Counted from the first letter of the stretch, positions 30,687 to 40,548 are shown. The stretch is 64,000 nucleotides of DNA from Vogesella aquatica (GCF_028548455.1 NZ_JAQQLF010000008.1:124001-188000); one strand, 5' to 3'. Program-made: numbers and translations. Notes: a model not told the origin generated them from the sequence alone.

Positions 30687-31507
30687 TAGCGGCTGATCTC
30701 GCGGTAGGCCTGGCACGGCAGCGAAAACACGGCACGGTCTTCCAGCCGCACGGCGGTAAGGCTGCCGCCCCACAGGCAACCGCTGTCGATGGCCAGCACG
30801 TCGTCGTCCAGGTGCAGGCCCAGCGCCGACCAGTGGCCGCAGATGATAGGCGTATCCACACTACGGCGGGTCGCCGCCTCGAACCACGGCAGCAGGTGCG
30901 GCGGCGCACCGTCCAGCTCGCCCTTGTACGACAAGTCCAGCTCGCCGTCCTGGTTGATAAAACGCATGCGCGTCATGGCGTTCACGATCAGCCGCAGGCG
31001 GTCCATGCCTTTCAGATCGTCCTGCCAGCGCACCGGCTTGTTGCCGTACAGCTTGCCCAGAAACTGGCGGTGGTGCTTGCCGGACAGCTCGTCCTCCACC
31101 TCCTCGGCCAGGCGCAGTGCCTTCTTGATGCTCCACTCCGGCAGCAGGCCGGCGTGCACCATGGCGTAGCCTTGCTCGTAGATCATCAGTGGCTGGCAGC
31201 GCAGCCAGTCCAGCAGCACCTTGCTTTCGGCGGCGTCCAGAATGGGCTGGATGGTGTCGTCGGCGTGTACCTTGCCGTAGCCTTCAGATACAGCCAGCAG
31301 ATGGAGGTCGTGGTTGCCCAGCACGGTTTGTACGCAGTCCTGCTTGTCAAAAACCCAGCGCAGCACCTGCAGCGACTCGGGGCCACGGTTGACCAGGTCG
31401 CCGGTGAGCCACAGCGTGTCGCGGCCTGGGTTGAAATCTATCTGGCGCAGCAGCGCCATAAAGGGCGTAAAGCAGCCCTGCAAATCGCCAATCGCGTAGG
31501 TGGCCAT
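30686..31507 (-). CDS. apaH: bis(5'-nucleosyl)-tetraphosphatase, symmetrical
   Basis: Hydrolyses Ap4A to two ADP. 273 aa, calcineurin-type phosphoesterase with GDLQGC, GDLVNRGP and GNHD metal-site motifs, and a C-terminal GHWSALG. The start at 31507 (MATYAIGDLQGC) has AGGA 8 nt upstream; the open frame to 31612 is not used. Divergent from rep. Confidence 0.97.
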   Translation of the reverse strand: MATYAIGDLQGCFTPFMALLRQIDFNPGRDTLWLTGDLVNRGPESLQVLRWVFDKQDCVQTVLGNHDLHLLAVSEGYGKVHADDTIQPILDAAESKVLLDWLRCQPLMIYEQGYAMVHAGLLPEWSIKKALRLAEEVEDELSGKHHRQFLGKLYGNKPVRWQDDLKGMDRLRLIVNAMTRMRFINQDGELDLSYKGELDGAPPHLLPWFEAATRRSVDTPIICGHWSALGLHLDDDVLAIDSGCLWGGSLTAVRLEDRAVFSLPCQAYREISR

Positions 31508-31616
31508 ATCTTTTTTCCTTGCTGATTGCGGCCGGGTTGGCCATAGCGCATGCCGCCAGCCAGATGATAATGGATGCGCCGCTTGCCGTCGCCGCTGCGC
31601 AGCGGCGGCCATGCGC

Positions 31617-31622
31617 TACAAT
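31617..31622 (+). promoter_or_regulatory. possible -10 box of rep
   Basis: TACAAT within GCTACAATGCGCGCT. The same 15-base context occurs at 11584-11598, before the decarboxylase leader, hinting at a shared promoter type. No good -35 is seen. Confidence 0.35.
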
Positions 31623-31654
31623 GCGCGCTGTCCATGAAAGATTGACGACGGCCC

Positions 31655-33679
31655 ATGTCCCTGCTGCAACTGAACCCGCCCCAACGCGACGCCATCAAAT
31701 ACGTAGACGGCCCCCTGCTGGTGCTGGCGGGCGCCGGCTCCGGCAAAACGCGCGTCATTACCCAGAAGATCTGCCACCTGATCCGCGAGTGCGGCTACGA
31801 CGCGCGGCACATTGCCGCCATCACCTTTACCAACAAGGCGGCGCGCGAAATGCTGGAGCGCGTGGGCAAGCTGATGGAAAGCCGCGAGCTGAAGGGCATT
31901 ACCGTGTCCACCTTCCACTCGCTGGGCATGCACATCCTGCGCCAGGAGGCGCCACACCTGGGCTACAAGACGCAGTTTTCCATCCTGGACAGCTACGACG
32001 CCGCCAAGATCATCTCGGACATCCTGAAAAGCACGCACAAGGACGAGGTGCGCAAGGTGCAAAGCCGCATCTCGCTGTGGAAAAACGAGCTGCTGGACGC
32101 CGACGCCGCACTGCTGGCCGCCGACAACGAGTTCGACCGCATCTGCGCTACCACCTACAGCGCCTACCAGGCCACGCTGATGGCCTACCAGGCCATGGAC
32201 TTCGACGACCTGATCCGCCTGCCGGTGGGGCTGTTCCAGACCCACCCCGAGGTGCTGATCAAATGGCAGGGCCGCCTGCGCTACCTGCTGATCGACGAAT
32301 ACCAGGACACCAACACCTGCCAGTACCTGCTGGTGAAGCTGCTGGCCGGTGTGCGCGGCCTGTTTACCGCCGTGGGCGACGACGACCAGAGCATCTACGC
32401 CTGGCGCGGTGCCAATATGGAAAACCTGCGCCTGCTGCAGCACGACTTTCCGGCGCTGAAAATCGTGAAACTGGAGCAGAACTACCGCTCCACCGCGCGC
32501 ATCCTGCGTGCGGCCAACTCGGTGATTTCCAACAACCCCAAGCTGTTTGAAAAGCAGCTGTGGAGCGAGCTGGGGCTGGGCGAACCCATCCACGCCGTGA
32601 TGTGCAAGGACGAAGATCACGAGGCCGAAATCGTGGTGCAGCGCCTGTTGGCGCACAAATTCGAGTACCGCACCGAATTCAAGGACTACGCCATCCTGTA
32701 TCGCGGCAATTATCAGTCGCGCGTGTTCGAAACCGTGCTGCGCAACCAGCGCATCCCCTACCAGATGGCCGGCGGGCAGAGCTTTTTCGACAAGCCGGAA
32801 ATCAAGGACGTGCTGGCCTACCTGCGCCTGATCGCCAACCCCGACGACGACCCGGCCTTTATCCGTGCGCTCACCACCCCCAAACGCGGCGTGGGTGCCA
32901 CCACACTGGAAAAACTGGGCGCCAGCGCCGCACTGTTCGACAAGAGCCTGTTTGCCAGCGCCAGCGAGCCGGGCTTTCGCGTACAGGTGCAGGACGCCCA
33001 GCTCAAGCCGCTGGAAGACTTCTGCCGCTTCATCACCAGCCTGCAGTACCGCGCCACACGCGAGCCGGCCGGCGAGCTGGTGATGGACATGCTGAAAGTC
33101 ATCGGCTTCGAAGCCTGGCTGTACGACAGCGAGGACAGCACCAAGGCGGCGGAAAGCAAGTGGAAAAACGTGTTCGAGCTGGTGGCCTGGCTGCAACGCA
33201 AGGGCGAGGCCGACAGCAAGAACCTGATCGAACTGACCCAGACCATCGCGCTGATCACCATGCTGGAAGGCCGTGACGAGGGCGAGGTGGACGCGGTGCA
33301 CATGTCCACGCTGCACGCGTCCAAGGGCCTGGAGTACCCGCACGTGTTCCTGGTGGGCTGCGAGGAAGGCATCCTGCCGCACAGCGAGTCGGTGGATAAC
33401 GGCATGGTGGAAGAAGAACGCCGCCTGATGTACGTGGGCATTACCCGTGCCCAGCGCAGCCTCACCCTCACCTACTGCGTGAAGCGCCGCCGCGCCGGCG
33501 AATGGCTGTTTGTGGAGCCGTCACGCTTTATCGGCGAAATCAGCGGTGACGACCTGCGCCACTTCGGTAAAAAAGGCGGCGAACCCATCGTCAGCAAAAC
33601 CGAGGGCAAGAGCCGGCTAGCCAACCTGAGCGCCATGCTGGGCAGCAAGGTGCAGAAAACCGACGACAAAGACAGCTAG
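31655..33679 (+). CDS. rep: ATP-dependent DNA helicase Rep
   Basis: 674-aa superfamily 1A 3'-5' helicase that helps forks through bound proteins. Walker A GAGSGKT (26-32), Walker B in IDEYQDTN, helicase motif QSIYAWRGA, and TLHASKGLEYPHVFL. Length and N-terminus (LNPPQRDAIKYVDGPLLVLA) fit Rep rather than UvrD or PcrA. Shine-Dalgarno is weak. Confidence 0.95.
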   Translation: MSLLQLNPPQRDAIKYVDGPLLVLAGAGSGKTRVITQKICHLIRECGYDARHIAAITFTNKAAREMLERVGKLMESRELKGITVSTFHSLGMHILRQEAPHLGYKTQFSILDSYDAAKIISDILKSTHKDEVRKVQSRISLWKNELLDADAALLAADNEFDRICATTYSAYQATLMAYQAMDFDDLIRLPVGLFQTHPEVLIKWQGRLRYLLIDEYQDTNTCQYLLVKLLAGVRGLFTAVGDDDQSIYAWRGANMENLRLLQHDFPALKIVKLEQNYRSTARILRAANSVISNNPKLFEKQLWSELGLGEPIHAVMCKDEDHEAEIVVQRLLAHKFEYRTEFKDYAILYRGNYQSRVFETVLRNQRIPYQMAGGQSFFDKPEIKDVLAYLRLIANPDDDPAFIRALTTPKRGVGATTLEKLGASAALFDKSLFASASEPGFRVQVQDAQLKPLEDFCRFITSLQYRATREPAGELVMDMLKVIGFEAWLYDSEDSTKAAESKWKNVFELVAWLQRKGEADSKNLIELTQTIALITMLEGRDEGEVDAVHMSTLHASKGLEYPHVFLVGCEEGILPHSESVDNGMVEEERRLMYVGITRAQRSLTLTYCVKRRRAGEWLFVEPSRFIGEISGDDLRHFGKKGGEPIVSKTEGKSRLANLSAMLGSKVQKTDDKDS

Positions 33680-33776
33680 CCGCCGCACTGGCCGCGCCTG
33701 CGCTTTACAGCGCCCCCAGCCGCAGACCACACTCGACTCAAGGTGAACCTATTACATCATCATTGAGGAGAGCAAC

Positions 33777-34559
33777 ATGGATCTCACCATCACCACCGCA
33801 CTGGTTGGCAGCGGCCTGTTTATCGGCATGATGCTGTGCCACGAGCTGGGCCGCCGCATTGGCCTGGCGCGTAGCGCACATAGCCAGGATGACCCCGCCA
33901 AGGGTGCCGGCGCTGCCGAAGCCGCCGTATTCGGCTTGATGGGCTTACTGATTGCCTTCACCTTCTCCGGTGCGGCCGAACGCTTTGAAGCCCGCCGCCA
34001 CCTGATTACCCAGGAGGCCAACGCCATTGGCACCGCCTGGCTACGGCTGGAGCTGCTGCCAGCAGCGAACCAAGGCCCGCTACGGCAAGCTTTCCGCCAT
34101 TACACCGAGCTGCGCAGCACCGCCTATCGCCACGGCGGCCAAAGCACGTTGCAACAGCAAGAACAAGCCACTACCACCGCCCTGCAAAACCAGATCTGGC
34201 AGCAGGCCCTGGCTGCCAGCCGGCACCCGCAGGCCGCACCACAGGCGGGCGTACTGCTTTTGCCCGCCCTGAACGAGATGTTCGACATCACCACCACCCG
34301 CGCCATGGCCAGCCAGAATCACCCGCCAATGGTGGTCTATCTGCTGCTGGGCATTCTGGTGCTGGTAGGCGCGCTGCTGATCGGCTTTGACTCTGCGGCC
34401 AACGTACAACGCAGCTGGCTACACATTGTGGTATTTGCCGCCATCATGGCGCTGGCGGTATTTGTGATCATCGACCTGGAGTACCCGCGCCAGGGCCTGA
34501 TTCGCGTGGATAGCGCCGACCAGGTACTCGGCAGCCTGCTAGCCGGCATGAAGCCGTAA
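33777..34559 (+). CDS. bestrophin-like (DUF4239) membrane protein
   Basis: 260 aa with two hydrophobic pairs, near the N-terminus (TM about 5-20 and 50-66) and near the C-terminus (VVYLLLGILVLVGALLIGF and LHIVVFAAIMALAVFVIIDL). The soluble middle is Gln/Ala-rich. Resembles the DUF4239/bestrophin-like group; no function assigned. A good AGGAG lies upstream of the ATG. Immediately after the stop is a motif copy (34561-34570) that forms GGCCGC/GCGGCC (34565-34580). Confidence 0.7.
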   Translation: MDLTITTALVGSGLFIGMMLCHELGRRIGLARSAHSQDDPAKGAGAAEAAVFGLMGLLIAFTFSGAAERFEARRHLITQEANAIGTAWLRLELLPAANQGPLRQAFRHYTELRSTAYRHGGQSTLQQQEQATTTALQNQIWQQALAASRHPQAAPQAGVLLLPALNEMFDITTTRAMASQNHPPMVVYLLLGILVLVGALLIGFDSAANVQRSWLHIVVFAAIMALAVFVIIDLEYPRQGLIRVDSADQVLGSLLAGMKP

Positions 34560-34710
34560 AGGTTGGCCGCACACGCGGCCTGCCACCTGGCCAGGCCGGC
34601 ATGGCTTGTGCCAGGGCAGCAGCTTGCCCTGCACTGGCGGGGTGCTACCCAAACTGCCAGACAGGCGAGCGGGAACCCATGCGGCAAGCCGGCTTCAGCG
34701 GAGCGCACAA

Positions 34711-34742
34711 AAACAAAAACGCCGCGATACATCGCGGCGTTT
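34711..34742 (-). terminator. terminator of the diheme cytochrome c gene
   Basis: Minus strand stem of 12 bp (34717-34728 with 34731-34742), then a T-rich tail (complement of 34711-34719). 20 bp after the stop. Confidence 0.9.
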
Positions 34743-34761
34743 CTGGCAACAGCAGCCCGGT

Positions 34762-35502
34762 TTATTTGGCAGCGTTGGTCAGGTAAGTGACAGCAGCCTT
34801 GAACTCTTCATCCGAGCCGGTGTAACCACCTTTAGGCGGCATGGCGTTCAGGCCTTTGGTGGCCGAAGCGATCAGGCCATCCAGACCTTTACCCAGACGC
34901 GGGCCCCAGGCAGCCTTGTCGCCGAATTTCGGCGCACCGGCTGCGCCGGTAGCATGGCAGGCTACGCACACGCTTTCATACACTTTCTTGCCTGCGACAG
35001 CCGGATCCAGCGCGGCACCCGCAGCGGCGGCACCACCTACTGGTGGCTCGGTAAACTTGCCACCACCGGCATTACCCATGTAGGCCACGGCGCGTTTCAC
35101 TTCGTCGTCGGTCAGGTCGGCAGCGCCACCTTTGGCCGGCATGGCATTAAAGCCTTGCAGGGCATGCAGTGTCAGGGTATCCCAGCCTTTGGCTACACGC
35201 GCACCCCATGCACCAGCATCGCCAAACTTGGGCGAACCGGCCAGGCCGGCGCCATGACAGGTAATACAGATGCCTTCGTAAACTTGCTGGCCGGTTTTCA
35301 TCCCCGGAGGGGCATCGCTGGCTTTGGCTTCGCCAACCGGCTTCAGGCGGGCAGCGACAGCTTCCTTGGTCATCACTTCTGCGTTGACATCAAAGCCGCC
35401 GGTGGCCAATTTGGCCAGCAGATACACTGCTACTACCAACAGCACGACAACACCCAGCAAAACCGGCACGATCTTGCCTGGGGCTTTGGTTTCGTTGCTC
35501 AT
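34762..35502 (-). CDS. membrane-anchored diheme cytochrome c (c5-like)
   Basis: 246 aa: N-terminal anchor (about 11-33), then two class-I cytochrome c domains with heme motifs CITCH and CVACH, each followed by a Met ligand in an NAMP context (FNAMPAKGG, LNAMPPKGG). The two domains are clearly related and probably arose by duplication. Expected to carry electrons in the periplasm between bc1 and terminal oxidases; the exact partner is unknown. The start at 35502 has GAGG upstream. Confidence 0.92.
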   Translation of the reverse strand: MSNETKAPGKIVPVLLGVVVLLVVAVYLLAKLATGGFDVNAEVMTKEAVAARLKPVGEAKASDAPPGMKTGQQVYEGICITCHGAGLAGSPKFGDAGAWGARVAKGWDTLTLHALQGFNAMPAKGGAADLTDDEVKRAVAYMGNAGGGKFTEPPVGGAAAAGAALDPAVAGKKVYESVCVACHATGAAGAPKFGDKAAWGPRLGKGLDGLIASATKGLNAMPPKGGYTGSDEEFKAAVTYLTNAAK

Positions 35503-35657
35503 TCCTGCCTCACCTGAATTAATAATGACAATCCGAAGAATAGGGAAATTATACGGCAAAGCCTTGCTGCGGCAAAATGTCCCATCGATAATGTTTGCGC
35601 AAACGCAATGGCGCTAGACGAAAACGCCATGCATAGGCTATATTGCGCGGCTTGCGT

Positions 35658-35734
35658 GTACCCGTAGCTCAGTTGGATAGAGTGTCAGCCTCCGAAGCTG
35701 AAGGTCGCTGGTTCGACTCCAGTCGGGTACGCCA
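35658..35734 (+). tRNA. tRNA-Arg (anticodon CCG)
   Basis: 77 nt with encoded CCA; acceptor GTACCCG/CGGGTAC, anticodon stem TCAGC/GCTGA around loop CTCCGAA, T-loop GGTTCGACTCC. Followed by its own terminator. Confidence 0.97.
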
Positions 35735-35743
35735 ACAGAATAC

Positions 35744-35776
35744 AAAGCCCCACGCCGCCTGGCTGTGGGGCTTTTT
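35744..35776 (+). terminator. terminator after tRNA-Arg
   Basis: Stem AAAGCCCCAC/GTGGGGCTTT (35744-35753 with 35765-35774) and T5. Confidence 0.9.
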
Positions 35777-35795
35777 CATGCCTGATGCATTGCCG

Positions 35796-35993
35796 CTAGC
35801 CGCGTGCCAGCACCCCGACCACCCGCGTCTGGCGAAAGCGGCCATCAACAAACTGGCGAATCTCGGCCCGCACCGGGTAGGAGTGAATACTGAGCATCAG
35901 CCGGGCGGCACGCAGCGCATCCTCCTGGGTGGCATGAATGGGGCCGCCCTCATCTACCCCGAAATAATCGGAAATCAAACGCACGCGAAACAA
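35796..35993 (-). CDS. small hypothetical protein, 65 aa
   Basis: Starts at TTG (35993) with GGAG 6 nt upstream. Sequence includes DEGGPIHATQEDALRAARLM and a basic C-terminal part; no membrane segment or known motif. Amino acid use looks like real coding sequence. Not recognised. Confidence 0.55.
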   Translation of the reverse strand: MFRVRLISDYFGVDEGGPIHATQEDALRAARLMLSIHSYPVRAEIRQFVDGRFRQTRVVGVLARG

Positions 35994-36110
35994 GGCAAGC
36001 TCCTGCGGTTATGTTGTTGCGGCCAACTTACCCGCCTAACCATACAGGCAAGCCATTGCAGCTAAATGTCGCCAACTCCCCGCTTGCCGGAGAAAAACCC
36101 GCCATCAACA

Positions 36111-36137
36111 AAAAAGCCAACCCATGGTTGGCTTTTT
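36111..36137 (-). terminator. bidirectional terminator after the Nudix gene
   Basis: Perfect 12-bp stem AAAAAGCCAACC/GGTTGGCTTTTT with a 3-nt loop; T-runs on both strands. It resembles, but does not match, the window-wide motif. Confidence 0.9.
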
Positions 36138-36159
36138 GGCTGCATGACCTGACAGGCTG

Positions 36160-37041
36160 CTACTTGCCCTGCACGTTTTGCCCCACCGTGCCGCGCACCT
36201 CGGACAGTAGCGCCAGCAACGGTGCGACCTGCCCCCCCCAGTAACCCAGGCGTACCAGGCAATCGATAGCCACCAGTGCGGCATCGCTCATGAATTGCCC
36301 GTTGATGATGTGCTGCGCCACTTCGGCCAGCGTCATCAGTACGTGTTCGGCCACTTCGCCATCCTGGTTTTGCGGGATATCGCCCTGTGCCAGCCAGATA
36401 TCGTAAACAAACAGCCATTCGCGGTGCAGGCCACGGGCTACCGGGCGGGTCGCCAGCAGTAGCGCCTGTTGTTGCAGCGGGGACAGCTGTTCTGCCGGCA
36501 TGCCGGCTTCTTCCCAGCCTTCGCGCAGCAGCGCGTCCATGATGCTTTCGCCGGCCGCCACGCCACCGCCCATCAGGTTATCCAGCCGGTTCGGCGCCAC
36601 GTCCTTGAACGGGCTACGCCGGCCAATCCACATGCGCACTTCGCCATCGGGCATACGGGTCAGGCCATTGAGGTGTACGGCACGGCTGGTGAGGCCCAGC
36701 GGGCGAAAGGCGGCGCGTTCCAGCTCGAAACAGGGGGTACCGTCAGGCAGGTAGGCAATGAATTTTTCGTTGCGCCAGCCGCTGAACCAGCCGGCATCGC
36801 GCCAGGCTTCGGCGGCGGCTTGCAGCAGGGTGCTGCGTGCGCTGTAGGTCATATCCGTGGCCAGCAGCTGCATCACGCCGTCTTGCAGCGCGAACAGCTC
36901 GCCGTGGTGTGCCAGCAGGCGCTCGCACCAGACCTGGTTGATAAAACCGATAGGCGCACCACCCAGCGCCAGTGGGATAAACGCCGTTTGATCGTAGCGG
37001 ATGATTTTTTCCAGCAATCCGGCAACGCCTTGCACCTGCAT
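36160..37041 (-). CDS. Nudix hydrolase with DUF4743 N-terminal domain
   Basis: 293 aa. The Nudix box GGGVAAGESIMDALLREG...EEAG (159-180) is complete (G-x5-E-x7-REUxEExGU). The N-terminal ~120 residues resemble DUF4743, found in thiamine pyrophosphokinase-related Nudix proteins. Probably hydrolyses a nucleoside-diphosphate-linked compound, possibly a damaged thiamine diphosphate form; the substrate is not known. GGAG lies 5 nt before the ATG. Confidence 0.87.
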   Translation of the reverse strand: MQVQGVAGLLEKIIRYDQTAFIPLALGGAPIGFINQVWCERLLAHHGELFALQDGVMQLLATDMTYSARSTLLQAAAEAWRDAGWFSGWRNEKFIAYLPDGTPCFELERAAFRPLGLTSRAVHLNGLTRMPDGEVRMWIGRRSPFKDVAPNRLDNLMGGGVAAGESIMDALLREGWEEAGMPAEQLSPLQQQALLLATRPVARGLHREWLFVYDIWLAQGDIPQNQDGEVAEHVLMTLAEVAQHIINGQFMSDAALVAIDCLVRLGYWGGQVAPLLALLSEVRGTVGQNVQGK

Positions 37042-37195
37042 GACAACTCCCTGCTGCTTCGTGAAGGCGCCATCTTACGGATATTGATCAGGCATTGCCC
37101 TGCTTTGGCGGTGGCAAACCGGTGCACTGCTGGCCGACGTGCGCGAATGCAACACTTCGATAAATACTTTCAGCACTGCAGTGCCGATGCAATGC

Positions 37196-37228
37196 AAAAA
37201 GCCGCAGTCAGATGACTGCGGCTTTTTT
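37196..37228 (-). terminator. terminator after tRNA-Pro
   Basis: 15-bp perfect stem (37196-37210 with 37213-37227) with T-runs on both sides; follows the tRNA on the minus strand. Confidence 0.92.
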
Positions 37229-37233
37229 AATTC

Positions 37234-37310
37234 TGGTCGGAGTACAAGGATTTGAACCTTGGACCCTCTGCTCCCAAAGCAGATGCGCTACCGGGCTGCG
37301 CTACACTCCG
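37234..37310 (-). tRNA. tRNA-Pro (anticodon TGG)
   Basis: 77 nt with encoded CCA; acceptor CGGAGTG/TACTCCG, anticodon stem TCTGC/GCAGA with loop TTTGGGA (anticodon TGG), T-loop GGTTCAAATCC. Confidence 0.96.
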
Positions 37311-37339
37311 AACAAGACCCGAACTATACAGATGCCTTT

Positions 37340-39064
37340 TCAGGCCGTCAAGCCCCTGCCCCAAATTTTTTCAGCCAGGCCGGATTGGCGCGCCGGCGCG
37401 TACTGCACGGCAGCTTGCAATACGGCCAGACTACCGGCCAGCACAAAGCGCTGCCGGGCACGGGTAATGGCGGTGTACACCAGCGAGCGGGTCAGCGTGG
37501 CCGTGGGCTGCGGCGGCAAAGCCAGCCACACCTGGCCAAACTCGGAGCCCTGCGATTTATGCACGGTCATGGCGTACACGGTGTCGTGCTCGGGCAAACG
37601 CGCGGGCGATACCTCCCGCCAGCCGCCATCGGTGGTGGGGAAGATTACCCGCAGGCGGCCGCCGCGCGGCACGGTCAGGCCGATATCGCCGTTAAACAAG
37701 CCCACGCTGTAGTCGTTGCGCGTAATCATGACCGGCCGGCCGGGGTACCAGTCGCTATCGGCCGGCTTGCGCCCCAGGCGCACCAGCTCGGCGCTGACCT
37801 GCTCGTTGATCTGCGTCACCGCGTGGCGCTCTGCCGCCAGCAGCATGCACTGGTTGAAGGCGGCAAACAGCGCCGGCCAGTTATCGCCCTCGCCCAACTC
37901 GTCCAGCGCTTGCCAGTAGCCGGCGCGCAGTGCGTGCAGGCCGGCAGCCTCGGGCAACTGTGGCTGGCTGGCAATGTCCAGGTTGGCCGCATCGGCCAGT
38001 AGTGTGCCGACCTGTGCTGTATCGCCTGCGTTCACGGCACGGGCCAGGCGGCCAATGCCGGAGTGCTCGCCAAAACGGTGGCTCTTTTCCAGCACCACCA
38101 CGCTATCGGCCAGCATGGCGCTATCGTCCACCCGCCCTGGCGGCGTGGTGCCTAGCGCCTGCAGCTGCGCTGCCGTGGCCGTGCGCCAGGCCTGCTGGCT
38201 GCACAGATCGCCCAGCACGGCACCAGCGTCTACCGAGGCCAGCTGGTAACGGTCACCCAGCAGAATCAGCCGCGCGTGCGGCGGCAGCGCGGCCACGGTT
38301 TGCGCCATCAGCGTCAGGTCCACCATCGAGGCTTCGTCCACCACCAGTACATCCAGCGGCAAGGGGTTGGCCGCATGGTGGCGCGGGCGGGCGGTGCCGG
38401 GCAGCAGGCCGATGAGGCGATGCAGCGTTTGTGCCTTGTCCGGTAGCTGGGCGCGGGTGGCTGCGTCCACCGGTAGCGCGTCGCGGGCCGCGCGTACCGA
38501 CTCGGTCAGCCGCGCGGCGGCCTTGCCGGTGGGCGCTGCCATGGCCATCACCAGCGGGCGGCCGGATAGCGCCGCCAGCGCGGCCAGCAGGCGCACCACG
38601 GTGGTGGTTTTGCCGGTACCGGGGCCGCCGGAAATCACCATGAAGCGGTGCTGTGTGGCCAGCCATGCGGCCAACCTTTGCCAGTCACCCCGCGGCGCAC
38701 CGGCAAACAGGCTGTCCAGCACGCTGTCCACGTCGCCGGCCAGCGGCTGCGGGTCGGCGGCCAGCGCCTGCAGGGCAGCCACCAGGCGGGTTTCGTCCTG
38801 CCACTGCCGCGCCAGATACAGGCGGCCGGCATCGTCCACAATCAGCGGGGCGTAGTCGCCGGGGCGGCCTGCCAGCGGGCTGTGGCGCAGCAGGGCGAAC
38901 TCGTCCCGCGTCATGCCGCTGAGGCAGACATGCCCGCTGGCCAGGGCAGCCAACAGGCGTTGCAGCAGTGGCTGCAGCGCGGCCCCGTGCTGCGGGTCCA
39001 GCCGCGCCATCAGGGCGGCCAGCTGCGCCGGCAGCAGGCTATCGGCGGCTTCCATCACACTCAT
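37340..39064 (-). CDS. recD: exodeoxyribonuclease V alpha subunit RecD
   Basis: 5'-3' helicase of RecBCD, for double-strand break repair and degradation of linear DNA. 574 aa. Walker A GGPGTGKT (146-153), VDEASMVD Walker B, and C-terminal TVHKSQGSEF. The ATG at 39064 overlaps the pap stop (ATGA), so translation is probably coupled; the open frame farther upstream lies inside pap. Unlike the usual recC-recB-recD order, pap and a binding-protein gene separate it from recB. Three motif copies inside (37981, 38365, 38667). Confidence 0.95.
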   Translation of the reverse strand: MSVMEAADSLLPAQLAALMARLDPQHGAALQPLLQRLLAALASGHVCLSGMTRDEFALLRHSPLAGRPGDYAPLIVDDAGRLYLARQWQDETRLVAALQALAADPQPLAGDVDSVLDSLFAGAPRGDWQRLAAWLATQHRFMVISGGPGTGKTTTVVRLLAALAALSGRPLVMAMAAPTGKAAARLTESVRAARDALPVDAATRAQLPDKAQTLHRLIGLLPGTARPRHHAANPLPLDVLVVDEASMVDLTLMAQTVAALPPHARLILLGDRYQLASVDAGAVLGDLCSQQAWRTATAAQLQALGTTPPGRVDDSAMLADSVVVLEKSHRFGEHSGIGRLARAVNAGDTAQVGTLLADAANLDIASQPQLPEAAGLHALRAGYWQALDELGEGDNWPALFAAFNQCMLLAAERHAVTQINEQVSAELVRLGRKPADSDWYPGRPVMITRNDYSVGLFNGDIGLTVPRGGRLRVIFPTTDGGWREVSPARLPEHDTVYAMTVHKSQGSEFGQVWLALPPQPTATLTRSLVYTAITRARQRFVLAGSLAVLQAAVQYAPARQSGLAEKIWGRGLTA

Positions 39065-40548
39065 GCCTTGCCCAGCCTGGCTTCCAGCGCCTCGCACACG
39101 GTGGTGAGCACCTTGATGCGGGCGTAGTACTTGTTGTTGGCCGGCACCAGCGTCCACGGTACGGCGCTGGTACTGGTGCGGTCTATCATGTCGCACACCG
39201 CCACTTTGTAGTCGTCCCATTTGTCGCGGTTACGCCAGTCTTCTTCGGTGATCTTGAAGCGCTTGAAGCCGGTTTCCTCGCGCGATTTGAAGCGCACCAG
39301 CTGCTCGTCCGCGCTGATGGCCAGCCAGAACTTCAGCACGATGGCCTTGTTGTCGCTGAGCTGGTGCTCGAAGTCATTGATCTCGTAATAGCCGCGCATC
39401 CAGTCGGCGGTGTCGGCAAAGCCTTCCACCCGTTCCACCAGCACGCGGCCGTACCAGGTGCGGTCGAAGATGGTGACCTTGCCCTTGCCCGGCACGTGGC
39501 GCCAGAAGCGCCACAGCCATGGCATGGCGCGCTCTTCTTCGGTGGGGGCGGCCACCGGCACGATGCGGTAGTGCCGCGCATCCAGTGCCTGGGTGATGCG
39601 GCGGATGGCGCCGCCCTTGCCTGCCGCGTCGTTGCCTTCAAACGCCAGCACCAGCGAGTGCTCGGCAAAGCGCGGGTCACGCGTCAGGCCGTTCAGGCGG
39701 CCTTGCAGCACGGCCAGCTGCTGCTTGTAGTCGTCTTTGGATAGCTCGTGCTCCAGCACCAGCGATTCCAGTAGCAGCTTGTTGTCGGCGGGCGGCGTGA
39801 TGGGCGCGGCGTCCGAGCGCGGGTGCCAGGATCCGGCCATGGCCAGGCGCTGTTGCAAGGCCTGCAGCAAGGCGCGCCCTACCGCCAGGCTACGGTAGTT
39901 GGCGTCTTCGCCGTCCACCACCAGCCAGGGGGCGTAGGCGGTATTGGTGAGGCGCATCATGTGCTCGGCGGTGTTCTTGATGCGGCCGTACTGCTGGTGG
40001 TGCTGCCAGTCGGCCTGGCTGACGCGCCAGGCGGTGGCCGGGTCTTTTTCCAGCGTCTTCAGGCGTTTTTTCTGTTTTTCTTCGGTAAGGTGCAGCCAGA
40101 ACTTCAGCACCAGTACGCCGTCGTTGGCCAGCATGCGTTCAAAACGCAGGATATCGAATAGCTGCTTGTCGAAGGTGTCGCGATTGGTTGTGCTGGCAAC
40201 ACGGTCGAACAGGGCGTCGGAGTAATAGGAGCCAAAGAACATGCCGATGCGCCCCTTGGCCGGCAGCTCGCGCCAGTAGCGCCACATCCACGGGCGCTCG
40301 CGCGCGTCGTCATTGGGCGCGTCAAAGGCGGCGGTGTGGATCAGGCGCGGGTCCAGCCACTCGTTGATCTGGTTCAGGGTATCGCCGCGGCCTGCCCCAT
40401 CCATGCCGTGGATCAGGATCAACACCGGAAACTCGCCGCGCTGCTTCAGCTCGTACTGCACTTCCAGCAGGGCTTCGCGCAGGGTGGCTTCCTCGGCTTT
40501 ATAGGCCGCCTTGTCGATAGCGTGGCCGATCTCGGCAGATTCGAACAT
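39061..40548 (-). CDS. pap: polyphosphate:AMP phosphotransferase (PPK2 class II)
   Basis: Moves phosphate from polyphosphate to AMP, making ADP. 495 aa with two fused PPK2 domains, the class II arrangement: Walker A GMDGAGRGD (48-56) in the first domain and GNDAAGKGG (about residue 305) in the second, each followed by PW-W-RYWR/RFWRHVPGKG lid-type segments. Class II enzymes use the C-terminal domain for catalysis. Overlaps recD by 4 bp. AAGGA lies before the ATG. Confidence 0.94.
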   Translation of the reverse strand: MFESAEIGHAIDKAAYKAEEATLREALLEVQYELKQRGEFPVLILIHGMDGAGRGDTLNQINEWLDPRLIHTAAFDAPNDDARERPWMWRYWRELPAKGRIGMFFGSYYSDALFDRVASTTNRDTFDKQLFDILRFERMLANDGVLVLKFWLHLTEEKQKKRLKTLEKDPATAWRVSQADWQHHQQYGRIKNTAEHMMRLTNTAYAPWLVVDGEDANYRSLAVGRALLQALQQRLAMAGSWHPRSDAAPITPPADNKLLLESLVLEHELSKDDYKQQLAVLQGRLNGLTRDPRFAEHSLVLAFEGNDAAGKGGAIRRITQALDARHYRIVPVAAPTEEERAMPWLWRFWRHVPGKGKVTIFDRTWYGRVLVERVEGFADTADWMRGYYEINDFEHQLSDNKAIVLKFWLAISADEQLVRFKSREETGFKRFKITEEDWRNRDKWDDYKVAVCDMIDRTSTSAVPWTLVPANNKYYARIKVLTTVCEALEARLGKA